From the NCBI GenBank assembly GCA_036250225.1, contig JAPZLL010000004.1:620001-684000 (forward strand): a DNA stretch of 64,000 nt, read 5' to 3'. The position numbers and the translations under genes are program-made. Source of the DNA: Cercophora sp. LCS_1 (Eukaryota > Ascomycota > Sordariomycetes > Sordariales > Lasiosphaeriaceae). Of the stretch, positions 11,768-23,375 are shown piece after piece; positions within the stretch are counted from its first letter, which is position 1, and each line of letters begins with the position of its first letter. Below the pieces are notes generated by a model. It saw only the letters and a list, made by a program, of their open reading frames with translations. It had not been told where the DNA came from and did not search any database.

Positions 11768-12665
11768 TCACCTCCTCCCCGGTCGGGAATATGTGACTTG
11801 CGGCGTCGAAATCCCTTGTTCAACGCAGTTTTCTTCAGCTTCGTGGATGGTTGGCAGGGTCATCCCAGGATACAGACTGCTGGATCGATTTGGCAGTGTC
11901 GGCTCCTGCAGCAGGAACACCGGTGGTGGACGCTGCTCCACGAAATGGATGAATTCTTCCTCCTCTTCCTCCTCCTCATGCTTTCTTGTCGCGATCATCG
12001 ACACATTGGCCTCAGCTTTCTTCCTCGACACGAGTCCCATCTCCACGTCATGGTAGATCCGCCCCAGCTGCTGGGGTCTCAGCCGCAACTCATCCCTCCT
12101 CCGCATCTCCGCGTTCAGCATGGCGTCACGGCATCGACGTGCCGGCACGACCCGGTCGTGTTTGAGGATCGCTTTGATCTGCCGAATCATCCTCCCCGGC
12201 CGCGGACCGGCCCGCACATACAGCCTTGCCCAGGATGCAAACACGAGCCACCACACCAGTGCGCCTAGCGCCCAGACTGGCCATGTGATGATATGGATCA
12301 ACGCGGCCACGATGCCAAGGAGATAGAACGCGCAGTAATGTGTCGTCGAGCGATAGTCGGCTTCTTTTTTGCGAAACACGGACGTGAAAACGGGGCCGCG
12401 ATCATTTCGTATTCGCTCGCCAAAGAAGAAAACGAGGCCTAGCAGAACGACGGCTGGAAGTCCCCATATCAAAAACGATCCTCCGAGCGAGTTGTGGAAT
12501 TTGAACTTGTTGGAAGGGGGTGTCCTGTCGGGAACACGGAACGTCAGCTCAACCTGACGGTCCTTGACGGGATGACCTGTTCGGGCCGGGCAGACGGGTG
12601 GGGAAGGTGACTTACGGGTGATCATACCCCAGGGGCGGCGCAATGGGATAATACGTCCCGCTCAT
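11768..12665 (-). CDS. Membrane protein of unknown function, three predicted spans
   Basis: Exons (minus) 12665-12616 and 12524-11768, 268 residues. The first exon reads MSGTYYPIAPPLGYDH; the intron has donor GTAAGT, a CTGAC branch site and acceptor CGACAG. An acceptor closer to the donor breaks the frame. Hydrophobic segments are FLIWGLPAVVLLGLVFFF, YCAFYLLGIVAALIHIITW and VWALGALVWWLVFASWARLY. The cytosolic tail is Arg-rich, then has a run of nine acidic residues (HEEEEEEEEF) and a Pro/Ser-rich end. No known domain was recognised. The 3' end faces the Zn2Cys6 gene tail to tail with only 63 nt between stop codons, so the 3' UTRs must overlap. Confidence 0.7.
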
Positions 12666-13630
12666 ATCTGCGGGATGTTGTTACCTTGGCTATTGTAGAG
12701 GTGTGCTGTTTGGGTCGTGATGCGGCCAGACGCATGTATACCACCGTCGTGGTTTGGCGAGAACGGGCAAAACATGATTTTTGGACTTTTCTTCGGCGCC
12801 GTCGGCAATCTCTCGGGACAAGACGCATTTTCGACACTGGATTGTGGCGTTTTGGGAAAGTGGAGGTGTGATGATGTCTTTTAAGGTTTGGGGGGGAGGC
12901 AAGCCATGGCGTGGTGTGGTGCATTGGGATGATCCTAGAATACGAAATATGGGAAGAAGATAGGTGGCAACACGAGAGATGAATACGAAATCATGACTTT
13001 AACATTGTATTTTGCTGGATAATTTCTGGTTTTTTTTTTATGGCTCTTCAGGTGTCGAGTGACTGGGAAAAAGTCCCTGTTGCTGTGCTTTGAAGCGATG
13101 GGCCGCAAGGTGCTGTGATGTGATGCGTTACAAAGTGTTGGAATGTCCTCTATGGGGTCCGAAGCGGAGAGCCAAGGTGGGTGATGGAGACCAAAACACC
13201 ATGGATCACTGCATGAACAACTGGTGGAATGGGCATGTGATATCTTCATGTAGGGAGTGGGGACAACGGTGGCGCAAGAGCGCATAGGTTGCGTGGCATT
13301 CCTCGAGGGTAACCTGCCAGAAAGCTCATTTGGTGTGAGCGATAGTCTACTTACATGAATATGAACAACAACGCTCGCTATGACCTACGTCAAGCGGATA
13401 GTCAAACAAATTGGTATCGAAGTATGCTACAAGAGCAACAACAGCCTCTCAAACGGGCGTAATATGACTCGCACAAGTAGGTATGCAACACGCCAAACCC
13501 CAAACCCCATGCCATTAAGTGCATGCAAAAGTCTACTACAAGCTTCGCCACAAACAAACATAAACAACATCCTCTTGACTTCAAAGTGCGAAGGACGACC
13601 CCGGGAAAGCGACAAGGACTGACAAGCGAA
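12666..13630. other. Intergenic between two minus-strand genes
   Basis: Contains the promoter of the three-span protein and the 3' UTR of the leucine-rich-repeat gene. A CCGCAG just before the ATG at 12665 may end a 5' UTR intron. No further gene is supported. Confidence 0.4.
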
Positions 13631-16600
13631 TCAGTCCAAATCTGCTAAGCTGGTGTCTCCCTCATCGCCATCTTCACCTTTCCAGGCGCCCATTTCAGCG
13701 ACGGGCACTCGGCCTCGTAGCCACCTAAGCGTGGCCTCTGTTCCGCGCTCAAGCACATTCCAGCGTGGCACGCGGAAACGATTTCCGCTGACGTCAAGTC
13801 TTTCTAGACCTCCGACTCCGCCCAACAGCCCGATGCGCGGGTTCAGATGCGCAATGTCGTTATTGCTCGCATCGACCACGCGCAGGCCCCGGATGCTCTC
13901 CGGATCAAGTTCCGACAGGTGGTTATTCGCCATCAGAAGAACAGTGAGGTCGGGGAACGTGTCCCGAATCTGGGTGCCGGATGGGAGGGCAGCGATGCGG
14001 TTGGAACTGACGTCGAGCTTTTGTAGCTTGGGAGCACGAAGATGTGCGATCAGAGGGCCGAGACCGGTGATGTGGTTTGCGGCCAGATTCAGCTCTTTCA
14101 GCGCCGGCAGGTCAAGCCCCGCATTCCCGCTGGGGCCGCCCATGTAAGACTCGCCGACGAGCTGGTTGTGGGCAAGAGACAGAGCCGACAGAGTCTCGGC
14201 AAAGAAGGTAAGAGAGTCAGGTAGCGCTGTGAAGAGGTTGTGATGAAGCTGGATCTCGAAGACCCTTTGAGCCGCTGCGACCCTGGAGCAGACAACTGGA
14301 TGAAGTGACGAAGACTGCGTGTTGGAGCGATCGAGAACACCCCCGGGCTTAACGGGCCACGTCTGGTTGCTCAACGTGTGGGAGCGCGATCGCGCGGGTG
14401 AAACAGGCGCCGACGTTGGTGGAGTGGCAAAGTCGTCCATGTCGGAGCGGCTGTCGTCCACGTCGTGCGCTTCGTGTCCGGCTCTGGATGCTTCAGGTCC
14501 AACGCTCGAAACAGCGTGGACGTCGGTCGTCGGTTCGACTGTTGACGGTGGATCCTTAGGCTCAAGGTGCTCCGGGGGAGGTTCCAGCCTCTGGAAAAGA
14601 ATCGCCTTCATCTCTTCTGTGCTAATGGAGCTGAACTTCTTCTCGCGGAGAGGATTCCCACTCAGCCGGATCATGGCCAGGTTTTCCATTCGCCCGATCT
14701 CAGCTGGGATAACGCGAATGTCATTGCTAGAAAAGTCGACTGATCGCAACTGTTCGAGCCCGACGAAACCCTCTGGAATCGCATTGATGCTATTTTCGTC
14801 AGCTGACAAAGTAAGCAAGCTTGTCCAAGTCCTAATGTCAGGGAGTGACTGCAAACGGTTCATCGACACGCAAATCTGGTGCAAGGCTGGCATTGATACC
14901 GAGTGGCCGGCTGAGCAGAGAAGTGTCAGCTGGTTCGAGGAGACGTCCAGGTTCTGGAGGGTGGGTAGCGACTCCACACTCTCCTGAATGAGAGTGCCGC
15001 GTAGCTGATTCTTGCGGGCCGTGAGCTCCGTAAGCGGCATGGTGGCCAGGATTTCAAACGGCAACATCTCAAAGGCGTTTTCGCTGACATTCAGAATGCG
15101 AAGGCGCGAGAGATTTCCAAAATTGGTCGGCAGCGATGCAATGTTGTTGCCGTGGAGGTCGAGTATCTCGAGATTCTCCAGCTTCGAGAAGCACGGATCC
15201 AAGGGTCCGTAAAGGAGGTTACCGCCCAACTTGAGATCCCTGAGGGGTGTAATTTGCGAGATCACCTCGAGGCAGTTGTTCGCAAGACGGTTTTGGGACT
15301 GTCAGTTTGTTAGCCATCGGCTACGCTGACCCGCGGGACGGACATATTATGATATTGAAACTACTGGTTTGAACATAGGTACAAAAGGAAAAAGGGAAAG
15401 GCGAGGATGCAATAGTCCTGCATCCCGCACATGAGGAGCAAAAAGACACATACCAGGTTCAGGGATGTAAGCAGAGGCAGCCGCCGGAGCCCCATTGGCA
15501 GGGCGATGAGCATGTTGCCGTGCAAGTCGAGCGTCTCCAAACCAGCAAATATGTTGCCTTGACTGTCTTCGTCTTCGGCGAGTTCCTGTGGGTCCACGTC
15601 TGGAAAGACGGAGTCCGCTATCATCTCCAACTCGTTGTCTGCAGCAACAAATCTTGTCAAGTCGACACTCTCTGCCCAGGCGCTGCCAGGCTGGCCAACG
15701 GCCTCAAGGTTGTACATATTCATCACATCCTGAGGGATCTCCCGCAACCCCATTGCCGCAATATTGAGACGACCGCTCGTCCTGGCAGAGTCGAGGCGTC
15801 CTCGAATAATCTTGGTCTGGGATTGGTCATCCCTGCGGAGGTTGAAAGGATCGTTCGATAGTCCGAAGTCAAATGTGTTATCAGTAGGAACCAGAGGAGG
15901 GCCCTCGGATTCTAACACGGGATTCGACGTGTGCGCTTGCGATGCAGCCCGCTTTGCCGCCTTTGCTTTGGCAATCTGCTCACGGAGGGCGCTTGACGTT
16001 TTCCTAGCCGACTGCGCCGGAGGTTCGAGGGAATCTGCCGAGATTGCTGTGCTTGCGGATACAATCGAGGAGCCCGAAGGGCCGTCACCAGACGTAGCCG
16101 AGGATCCCCGCGAGGCTGAAGATACCTTCCTAGGTGGCTCTTGGCCAGGGCTCTTAGTCAAAGCTGGCAAAGAGGGCTTCCTGAAGAGGCCGTTGATCGA
16201 GGGCCTCTGAGTCGGCCGTGCAGCCAGCGTCCTGGATCCAAACTTGGACACGGTGATTTCTGAAGTCTTCTTGTCTGGGCTCGGCGTCCTCGATTGTGTG
16301 ACATTGCTCGGAGCTGGCGATTGAAGCCCCCGAATCGAGTTCCGTGCTGTCTTTCTTGCCACCGAGGTCGCCGACTGCAACGACTGAATGCTATGTCGAG
16401 ACCGCAACGGCGTGCTCTCGATCGTCGAAAGGGTATTTTTATATGTGCTGATCGAGGATCGAAAGTTCGAAATTCCTTCATTCAGCCCCGAGCTTGAGCC
16501 CGGCCTGCTGGAGCCTGCTCGCGATGGTCCTCGATTCGATTCGTCCGAGTGATGGCTCGAGCCGGGGCGTGAGGCGCGACTAGACGGTCGGGACTGTGTT

Positions 16601-17163
16601 CTCGGTCGTCCGGGCGTATCGTAGAACGAAGCTGCTGCCTTGCCCCGAACCGATGGTGACGAAGGGAGCTGGGACAGCGTCTCAACTGTTCTCTCGGCTA
16701 GCGAAAGGCGTGGCTTCAAGCTCGAACTTGGCTCTGCCGGTGTATTTGGTACATCGTCATCCTCGACAATTGCCTGCTCTTCCACGGTCGTGGCCGAGAT
16801 CCACTGTTGCGAAGGTTGTCTTCGTACCGTTCGGGGCTGCGTGGCAGCTGGGGTGTATTTTGACGTTCGGGTAGCGTTCCCGGGTTGGGACAGCGATGGC
16901 CGCGTTTGCGGTGACGAAACGGCTCGAGACGAGACAGAGCTTGGTTGTGGACGGCTGGGAGCGGCTGTGGAAACCAATTGGTCGCGAGAAGGGGTCGCCC
17001 GGAGTTTTGGGTTTCGCAAGGTCCCGCTCCAACCCACCAGGGACTCCCGGGACGGCGTCGCCCGAATTGAGCTGGAGCGAACAGGGAGCTTGGAAGTTGG
17101 AGTTGGCAGCTTTGACACTGGGCGGGGAATGCCCGTGGGCCGAGTTTGGCGTGGTTCGTCCAT
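13631..17163 (-). CDS. Leucine-rich repeat protein with long disordered N terminus
   Basis: Exons (minus) 17163-15454 and 15298-13631 joined in phase 0 across a 155-nt intron give 1125 residues. Residues 1 to about 430 are Ser/Pro/Arg-rich and disordered, opening TGIPRPVSKLPTPTSKLP, with many SR/SP pairs that look like kinase sites. From about 470 come repeats of the LxxLxLxxNxL type (LETLDLHGNMLIALP, LEILDLHGNNIASLP, LRSVDFSSNDIRVIP), with a second array after a Ser/Pro-rich spacer containing SPARSRSH. The first array ends LSGNPLREKKFSS, a cap usual in fungal LRRC40-like proteins. Probably a cytoplasmic scaffold; no catalytic domain is visible. The intron falls exactly at LTSLNL/SQNRL, within a repeat. 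Confidence 0.88.
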
Positions 17164-17953
17164 GTCGCCGGCGTCTCAGGTTTGGTGACTGGCGGCCGTT
17201 GGAGGTGCTTGGAATTAAGGTCACAGCGGCGCAGTTCCGGCGCTTGGGAAGGAACTAACGCGTGAACACGCGACTGCACGAAGATCAAATTGTGCCGGCA
17301 GCCAAGCACCGAACGACATGCAAGCTCGGATCACTAAATGGCCCGGGTGCAATTGATGTTTTCACAGTGCGCATCTTATCCCTGGATGCAGTGCTGGTAA
17401 TCGCCTCACCTCACCACCCATTGGTAGTTCCAAGGAAAAGACAGTGAACGGGGAATGTAGCCGGACAAAGCCTACAATAACTAGCCGTGTGTTACTGTAT
17501 CAACTCGTCGGTGTAGATCCGTTGACCATTTTGGAGTTCATGGGCCGGGACCGCCTTAGGTTCCATTTGTCTTGCCAACACAAATTGCCTGAGGCGACAA
17601 TTCTTGATGTGATTCCGCAATCTTTCTTTTCAATATCCATAGATACTGTGCAGTGCGCTTGTTTACTTTGTGAATGGGAAACCAAACTGATTATGAATGC
17701 TCCCACGTTCTAAAGGGGGCTCAGGGGTACATATTCACCCTAACCCTTGATTCATGCGGCAACCTGGCAAGCGATTGGCCGCCACGTCAGGAACGCGTTG
17801 TGAAATTGGGAGGAGCTTGCAAGCTCATGAAAAGTGTCCCGACCGCCGTCGCAATTCACATCCAGCCCGCGCAGTCCCAACAGTGCAGCAGCAAGCCCCT
17901 TTGTTCCCTTCCCTCCCAATCCAAAGAGCCGCATTCATTTAGTTGTGATCATC
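17164..17953. promoter_or_regulatory. Divergent promoter between LRR gene and DPM3
   Basis: 790 nt between the minus-strand LRR start (17163) and the DPM3 start (17954). An ACGCGT hexamer sits at 17258-17263, 95 nt upstream of the LRR start codon. Small frames here have no support. Confidence 0.4.
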
Positions 17954-18378
17954 ATGACCCGCGCACAGCAAACCATCTCGATTGCGCTCCTCGTGAGCTC
18001 GGTACGCTGCCTCTACCATCCACCGTCCACCCTCCGTCTGCCTCCCAGCCCTTGCTAATGCTTCACGATGTTCTAGCTCTACCTCTCTCTTTACCTCGAA
18101 TTGATCCCCCTTCCCGCTACCGTGCAGCAAGATATTGTTCCCCTGGTATGTCTAATCCAATCCCGCACGCAAATCCCGAGGCGCGGAAACAGCAGGCTAA
18201 CGTTGGATAATCGCAGCTTCCCCTGTGGGCTCTCGTATCGTTCGGCGCATGGCTCCTCTTCCGTCTGGGATGGGGCATGCTTACGTTCCGTGACACACCC
18301 GAGGCGTATGCAGAGCTGATGGAGGAGATCAAGCTTGCCAAGACCGACCTGAGGGCGAAGGGCGTCGATGTTGATTAA
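17954..18378 (+). CDS. DPM3: Dolichol-phosphate mannosyltransferase subunit 3
   Basis: Small ER membrane subunit that anchors and stabilises the catalytic Dpm1 for dolichol-phosphate-mannose synthesis, which feeds N-glycosylation, O-mannosylation and GPI anchors. Exons 17954-18001, 18077-18145 and 18217-18378, all phase 0, give 92 residues, the usual length. Order: MTRAQQTISIALLVSS, first membrane span (LYLSLYLELIPLP), QQDIVP, second span (LPLWALVSFGAWLLFRLGWG), then MLTFRDTPEAYAELMEEI, the conserved coiled coil that contacts Dpm1. The three short exons explain why no single long frame shows it. Confidence 0.93.
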
Positions 18379-18689
18379 GAGGTGCATTACAGACCGAGGA
18401 TATACCCATAATTTACAGAAAGGACAGTTGTGTTTCACTGCTGTGGTCGGCCGCTGAGCACACCGTATCAATCATGGCCAAGGTGCTCGTCGCGATGATG
18501 GTCCAAATGTTGAGGACAGAAACCAGTCAAGATGGGGGGCAAAGGGCCCGTTTGAACAAACCGACACTTTTACCATACTCCTAGCGGTATTGGACTGTCC
18601 GCAGAATATAGAAGCAGACCCAAGCCAAAAACAACGCGCTCCCTCCCCGTAATCCATGATCCCCCATTGGTATCTCTTGACATAACACA
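18379..18689. other. Convergent 3' region
   Basis: 311 nt between the 3' ends of DPM3 and the kinetochore gene. Nothing further seen. Confidence 0.5.
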
Positions 18690-20763
18690 TCATGACTTTT
18701 CCTTACCAGCCAACAAACAAGCAACCGTCCGAACCGCCGTAAGGGGATCCTCCCCTCCCCGTATCAAGTCATCAAACAGGCCCGAAATCCCAGACAACCG
18801 TCCTCTTTCATCGTGCTTGTACCCTAGATCTTGTCAGCATTTATCTCCAGGAACAACGTCCAAGGAACTCACATTTCCCAGGCACGCCAACCAAAACCCT
18901 GAGCTCACTGCTTCCCTCTCCGGTCCAGTCAAACCCAATCTTCCACTGAACTCTCAACATGGAGGAAGCATCCTCGCCACCAACCAAAACGGGCACCTCG
19001 AAATCCATGCTTGTCCTCCCCATGAACGGTAATAATTCCACCGTGCCCGTTTTCCCACCATCCTTCTCGCTCTCCTCCTCGTCGCTAGATTCCTCATCTG
19101 CGCCCCTCTCCCTCCTCTTCTTCCTCCTCCTCCTCGCCCTTGTGCGTTCTACCATTTCCCTGATCGCTTCCCTTCCACTGCCCAGTTCACTTTCCAGCAC
19201 GCACCATACCTTGGCCCGCTGCGTAGCCAGCCGCACCCACTCACCCATTGCCCAGGCCAGCACGCAGATATTCTTCCCCAATCCACTGCTCGTTGAAGTT
19301 GTGACATCGTCGATAAATGGTGCGAGCTCCGCCGCCGCCGAAGGGTCTATCTTCGGGACTTCAAGCTCTGTGATGGACATGAAACGAGTGTCAACTGTCA
19401 TTTCGATTCTCGCGGCGAAGAGGCCACGCGGCGCGCTTGAACCAACAGAGATTATGTGTTTTTGAAGCAGGTGTGCGTCAGGTGCGTGCTCTGGCAGCGG
19501 GAGGGTCGCGATGTGTGAGGAGAATGTAAGCGGCGTAAAGGCCCTAAGATAGGGGAGCGCTTCCTCAGCCGTCATGGAGAGGGGGTGGTGAGATATTGGG
19601 GCTGGTTGGTCGTCCTCTTTAGAGGCGTCGGTAAAGAGGATGGGAGGTCTGGAGGTCGGTTTAGCGAAAGGGAGGAATGCGATGGGGTCGAGGGCGGAAG
19701 CGAGCCACGGAGCTGTTTCGGACTCCTTTTCGGGAGGGAGGGTGTGACGCTGGAGAAGGTCGAGTATTTCGTTGGCGTCACGGGGTCGGGAGGGCGCGGT
19801 CTTGGAGAGGAGGCGCTCGTTTTCGGCGCTTGCGATTCGCAGGTCGCGCTCGAGCTCGGCTATCTCGGCGAGGAGGGCGTCGCGCTGTTTCTTCTTTTCT
19901 GCATCTGGGTCGTCGGGTTCAAAGCCGCGTAATACTGCTGTTGTGGGACCTTGCGACTCGGCAGAATGGCTTCGGGCTCGCGCTTTACTTGGCTTCGGGG
20001 GTAACTTGAACACCGGCGGTGGCGCGTCGCGCTGGGAGGGAGAGCTGGTGGTAGTAGCGACTTTTAGCGGCGATGAGCTCTTCAGTCTCTCGGCAAGAGC
20101 TTTGCTCCGTCTCGGGCGCCTTGAGGGCGTGTTGTGTATGCCGGACGGCGGGGTGCTGACGACGGGATCGGGGTGTTCTGGCGTCGGTGGGAGCTCTGGT
20201 TCTGGCACCACAACCTCGGGAAGAACGCCGGGGGCGGGCGACCGGCGCAGTCCCCGGCGCGCAAATGGGTCCAGTATTTCTTCATCATCTTCCGCCACCG
20301 GCGGTGGGAGCGGCCTCAGTTGCGAGGTTCTCGATGGTCGTCCGAGTCTCCTCGCTGGTGACCGGAGAACGCTCTGACCTTGGCTCAGCTCGGCACCTCT
20401 CAAGGCTCGCTGCGAATCTTCGTCCTGGCGCGAGGGCACAGGGCGAGCTCCGAGTGAGTCCTCTCGACGCATCAGGTTGCCGCCGCCGCCTGCCGGTTGG
20501 GACGCAGGGACAGCATGATGATTGGATGGCCCCCGCTTAGGTGGGCTTCTCGTCCTTCTCCGTTGCGCGATCTCTGGATTATGCCTTTCGAGGCTTGCTT
20601 TTGTCGGCGACGCAAAGGATGGGCGTTTCGAGGCAGCGGCGGGCTCGGGTACCGGCTCCTGAGGGGTTGTTGATTCGGCTTCGGCCTCGGCGTGAGGTTC
20701 TGGGTTTACAGGAACCGAAGTTCGCGGCGAGGTCCTACGCCTTTTGGGCGCCGAGGTCTCCAT
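18690..20763 (-). CDS. MCM21: Kinetochore protein of the CENP-O/Mcm21 family
   Basis: Component of the inner kinetochore COMA/CCAN complex (with Ctf19/CENP-P, Okp1, Ame1). Exons (minus) 20763-18873 and 18829-18690 with a 43-nt intron give 676 residues. The N-terminal half is basic and disordered (METSAPKRRRTSPRTS, KRPSFASPTKASLERHNPEI). A coiled coil around KKKQRDALLAEIAELERDLR follows, then the CENP-O fold with LPLPEHAPDAHLLQKH and MDFEVPVLVGG, ending LRVQWKIGFDWTGEGSSELR. Reading through the last intron gives CEFLGRCSWR and a stop; splicing instead gives YLGYKHDERGRLSGIS, the conserved family C terminus with its KHDERG motif. Nuclear. ACGCGT lies 74 nt upstream of the ATG. Confidence 0.88.
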
Positions 20764-21372
20764 CGAAAAAAGACTTCAAGCGACTGTTCACCTTACCGTC
20801 ATTGTCGGCGGTTGTGGCGTCGAATTGGGCCGGTTGACGCGTCAAGTCGCGCTTTGTCGCTCCATGCAATTGTTGATGATGGTATGGTGGGGAAGGCGAG
20901 TGCCTGCCGCGACGAAACGAAGAACCGAGAACCCCAATTGCACCTTCCAGCAGCAACCAAACACAGCAAAGGCGTCACCAAATCACGCGCCCCATCCGAA
21001 GAAAAATTCATCGCATATTTTTCATTTTGCAACGTCGCATCTTGTCCATCCTCGTTTTTCCAAAGCTTCGAACCCTGGTCGTCTCCAATCACACGTGACC
21101 TTCCACGTGCCAGTCATCCATCAATGTCATGCCGTCTTATGTCAAGTAGCCGTTTATCCTGTTGAGTGTTTGAGAGACGAAGGCCGAATTATGATTGAGC
21201 TAAGTGACCTCCTATCTAGAAGCTGGCACGTTTTCTTGTCGTGGTGCCAGAATCCACTCTCCTTCCTAGCCGCCCCCCCCCCAAGCTCCAACAACTCTTG
21301 TCTTGTGGTCTTCCCGGATGCCTCCACAGCAGCGCTTCCTATGGAACAAGAAACTGGCCGCTGGAAATGGAT
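20764..21372. promoter_or_regulatory. Promoter of MCM21-like gene with ACGCGT (20837-20842)
   Basis: Spacer between the kinetochore gene start and the 3' end of a secreted-protein gene. It carries TGACGCGTCA, in which ACGCGT (20837-20842) is a possible MBF/MCB element. No gene is supported inside. Confidence 0.4.
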
Positions 21373-21842
21373 TCACGTGGAGCAGGTCACCTTGAAGGAT
21401 CTGAACTCCTGGTTACCAGCCCAGAGGCAGCCGGGCTTCTCCCTGTACGCTCCGTCGTAGGGGTAGTCGTTGCAAACGGGGCTGCGAAAGACCATAACTG
21501 TGGATTTCTCTTGTAAACTTCTGATCTGGCCCGCCACAATCCGACCAAGATACGTGCGTACTTACCACGACAGCCCGGATCGACCTCGCTGATTTCAAGG
21601 CCGCGGATATCGTCGGGAAGGGGACGGCAAAGGTCGTTATACTTGCGGTACGCCATGGTAATGCCCTTGGTGTAGCCGCCACCCTCTCCGCACTCGGTGA
21701 TCCACGACGTGAATGTGGCGACCGGGAACCGATCCTCAGCGGGAATCTCGCAGGCAGGGGCACTAGGGGTGCCGTCAACCGGGGCGCTAGCCACGCCGAG
21801 GGCGAGGACGAGGCAGGAGACGAGGGCCGAGGTGAGACGCAT
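21373..21842 (-). CDS. Small secreted cysteine-containing protein
   Basis: Exons (minus) 21842-21562 and 21520-21373 with a 41-nt intron (donor GTACGC) give 142 residues. Signal peptide MRLTSALVSCLVLALGVASA, then seven Cys in the mature part (PACEIP, TECGEG, DLCRPL, PGCRGK, SPVCND, PGCLWA, VTCST). The stronger-looking GTAAGT donor three bases upstream would put exon 2 in a frame without cysteines; the GTACGC donor gives SPVCNDYPYDGAYREKPGC, so I prefer it. No family recognised. A TATA motif lies about 130 nt upstream. Extracellular; a candidate effector or wall protein by type only. Confidence 0.72.
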
Positions 21843-21970
21843 TATGGCGGAGAGACTCTACACGACGAAGAATGCTCTGGAAACTGGATTGATATGAGAG
21901 ACAACTTGCTTGAGAGGACCGAGGGTGGCGAGCTGGGTTGAGGATACGGTTGACGTCCAGACAAGCTCAC

Positions 21971-21979
21971 TTTATATAA
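21971..21979 (-). promoter_or_regulatory. TATA box of the small secreted-protein gene
   Basis: TTATATAAA on the minus strand, about 130 nt upstream of the start codon at 21842, fits a core promoter for that gene. Confidence 0.5.
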
Positions 21980-22829
21980 TCGAGGGACAGATCTGCACTT
22001 TACCCTTCTTGTGAGTGCCGGAAGCAAGATCGTGTTGAAGCACGCCACTTATATTGCTAGCATAGTGGTCAAGCCAACAATATTCCTCGAGATCTTCGCA
22101 ACCGGGAACGCGGTGGTCTCGACATTGTGAATGTGACGCAGCTAATCAGCAGCGGGATTCTTCCTGACTCCGTCCGTCTTGGAGCTTGTTGATGGACCCG
22201 TGTAAGCCCGGCGTTACTTCTATATCCACGAACGGGAACACGTGCCGGGCGGTGTTGGAGACCTGGGGACGGGATCTTGCCGGAGAGACGAGCTTTCGAC
22301 CACGCCGGGACTGAAACCAACGTCCCGCATCGGTGCATCGGAGAACACCATGTGAGATTCAAGGGCCATCGGACACGCTTAGAGAGGTGATCCGGGCCCC
22401 ATTTTTGCTCGGCATTTGTGCGGGGTGTGGGATTGACCGGTCATCTTAGATAGATTTCATCAATCATGGTGGCTAGGGGTCTCTGAGCATCCCTAAGCTC
22501 CTGATCATGGTCGCGATTCAGAGAGACGAAGCCTACCCAAGTTTCGTGACCGTATATCAAAGCGCCTGCCCCACTAAATTTCAATGGACGCGGAAGACGC
22601 CGGACCAATTGGGGATATACAGGACACCGGCTAAAGGGCCATGCAGCTTTCACACTTGGTCACACTTGGTCTCACCCGCTCCCTGTGCCTTACTCGACAC
22701 TAGTGGGATTAATATGTTGTTTGGACAGGACAAAACTGAGCTGTGAGATCAGAAAATGATTTCAATCCTATTTCATTGACGGGATTTCATCTCTCCACGT
22801 CACGAATACCTGTCAACAGTCGCGGGTTG
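21980..22829. other. Intergenic, possibly decayed
   Basis: Frames at 22441-22653 (minus) and 22507-22746 (plus) have mixed composition but no motif I recognise. This may be degraded coding DNA linked to the FtsJ-like relic to its right. Confidence 0.35.
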
Positions 22830-23375
22830 GTGATGGCTTCACGGTCCAAACCTTCCGCGCCGATACCCAGCGCGTATACACTTCCGATCCCATCAATAAG
22901 ACCGAAGACTACTTCTTCGAGATAATGCTCGAAATCGGCCGCAGCATAAACACCAACACCTCCCTCTTCTCCACCCTCGCCCACCCCAGCAGCACCAAGC
23001 CCCGCCCAAGATCCTCAACCTCGGCATGGCCCCAGGCGGATTCTCCGCTGCTGTGCTCAAAGCATACCCCTCAACTGTCGTCCGCGGCCTTAGCCTCCCA
23101 GTCTTCCAAGGCAGATATAAAATCCGGATTCCCAATTGGCGGACCGACCCACACGTGGAGATACAGTTCGCCAACATTACAATACTAGCTGGAGAAATGG
23201 GAATTACCAATAAAGAGAATATCCCTATCTCCCACACCAATGTAGAGCGCTTCATCTACAGCTAGCCCTTCTCAAACGAAACATTTAATATTGTCTTTTT
23301 TGCCTATGTTCTACAGCACCAAGAGACAGAGAACCTAAAATTCTGCGTGGCGAAGGAATCTACAGCCTAGATTGA
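22830..23375 (+). pseudogene. FtsJ-like methyltransferase fragment
   Basis: The frame DYFFEIMLEIGRSI runs until about 23015. Then, in another frame, it continues as ILNLGMAPGGFSAAVLKAYP, the SAM-binding motif I of FtsJ-type methyltransferases of fungi. This is followed by VVRGLSLP, IRIPNWRTDPHVEIQFANIT and a TAG at 23263-23265. The same frame continues past the stop as NETFNIVFFAYVLQHQ, matching the family region that normally holds the catalytic FCDGQVLRTH motif, here lost. A frameshift, a stop and a missing catalytic motif make this a relic; no start codon or intact C terminus was found. Confidence 0.75.

Noticed and set aside
12622..12924. 100-codon minus-strand frame upstream of the three-span protein
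   Set aside because: Basic, low-complexity and overlapping the first exon of a better-supported gene.
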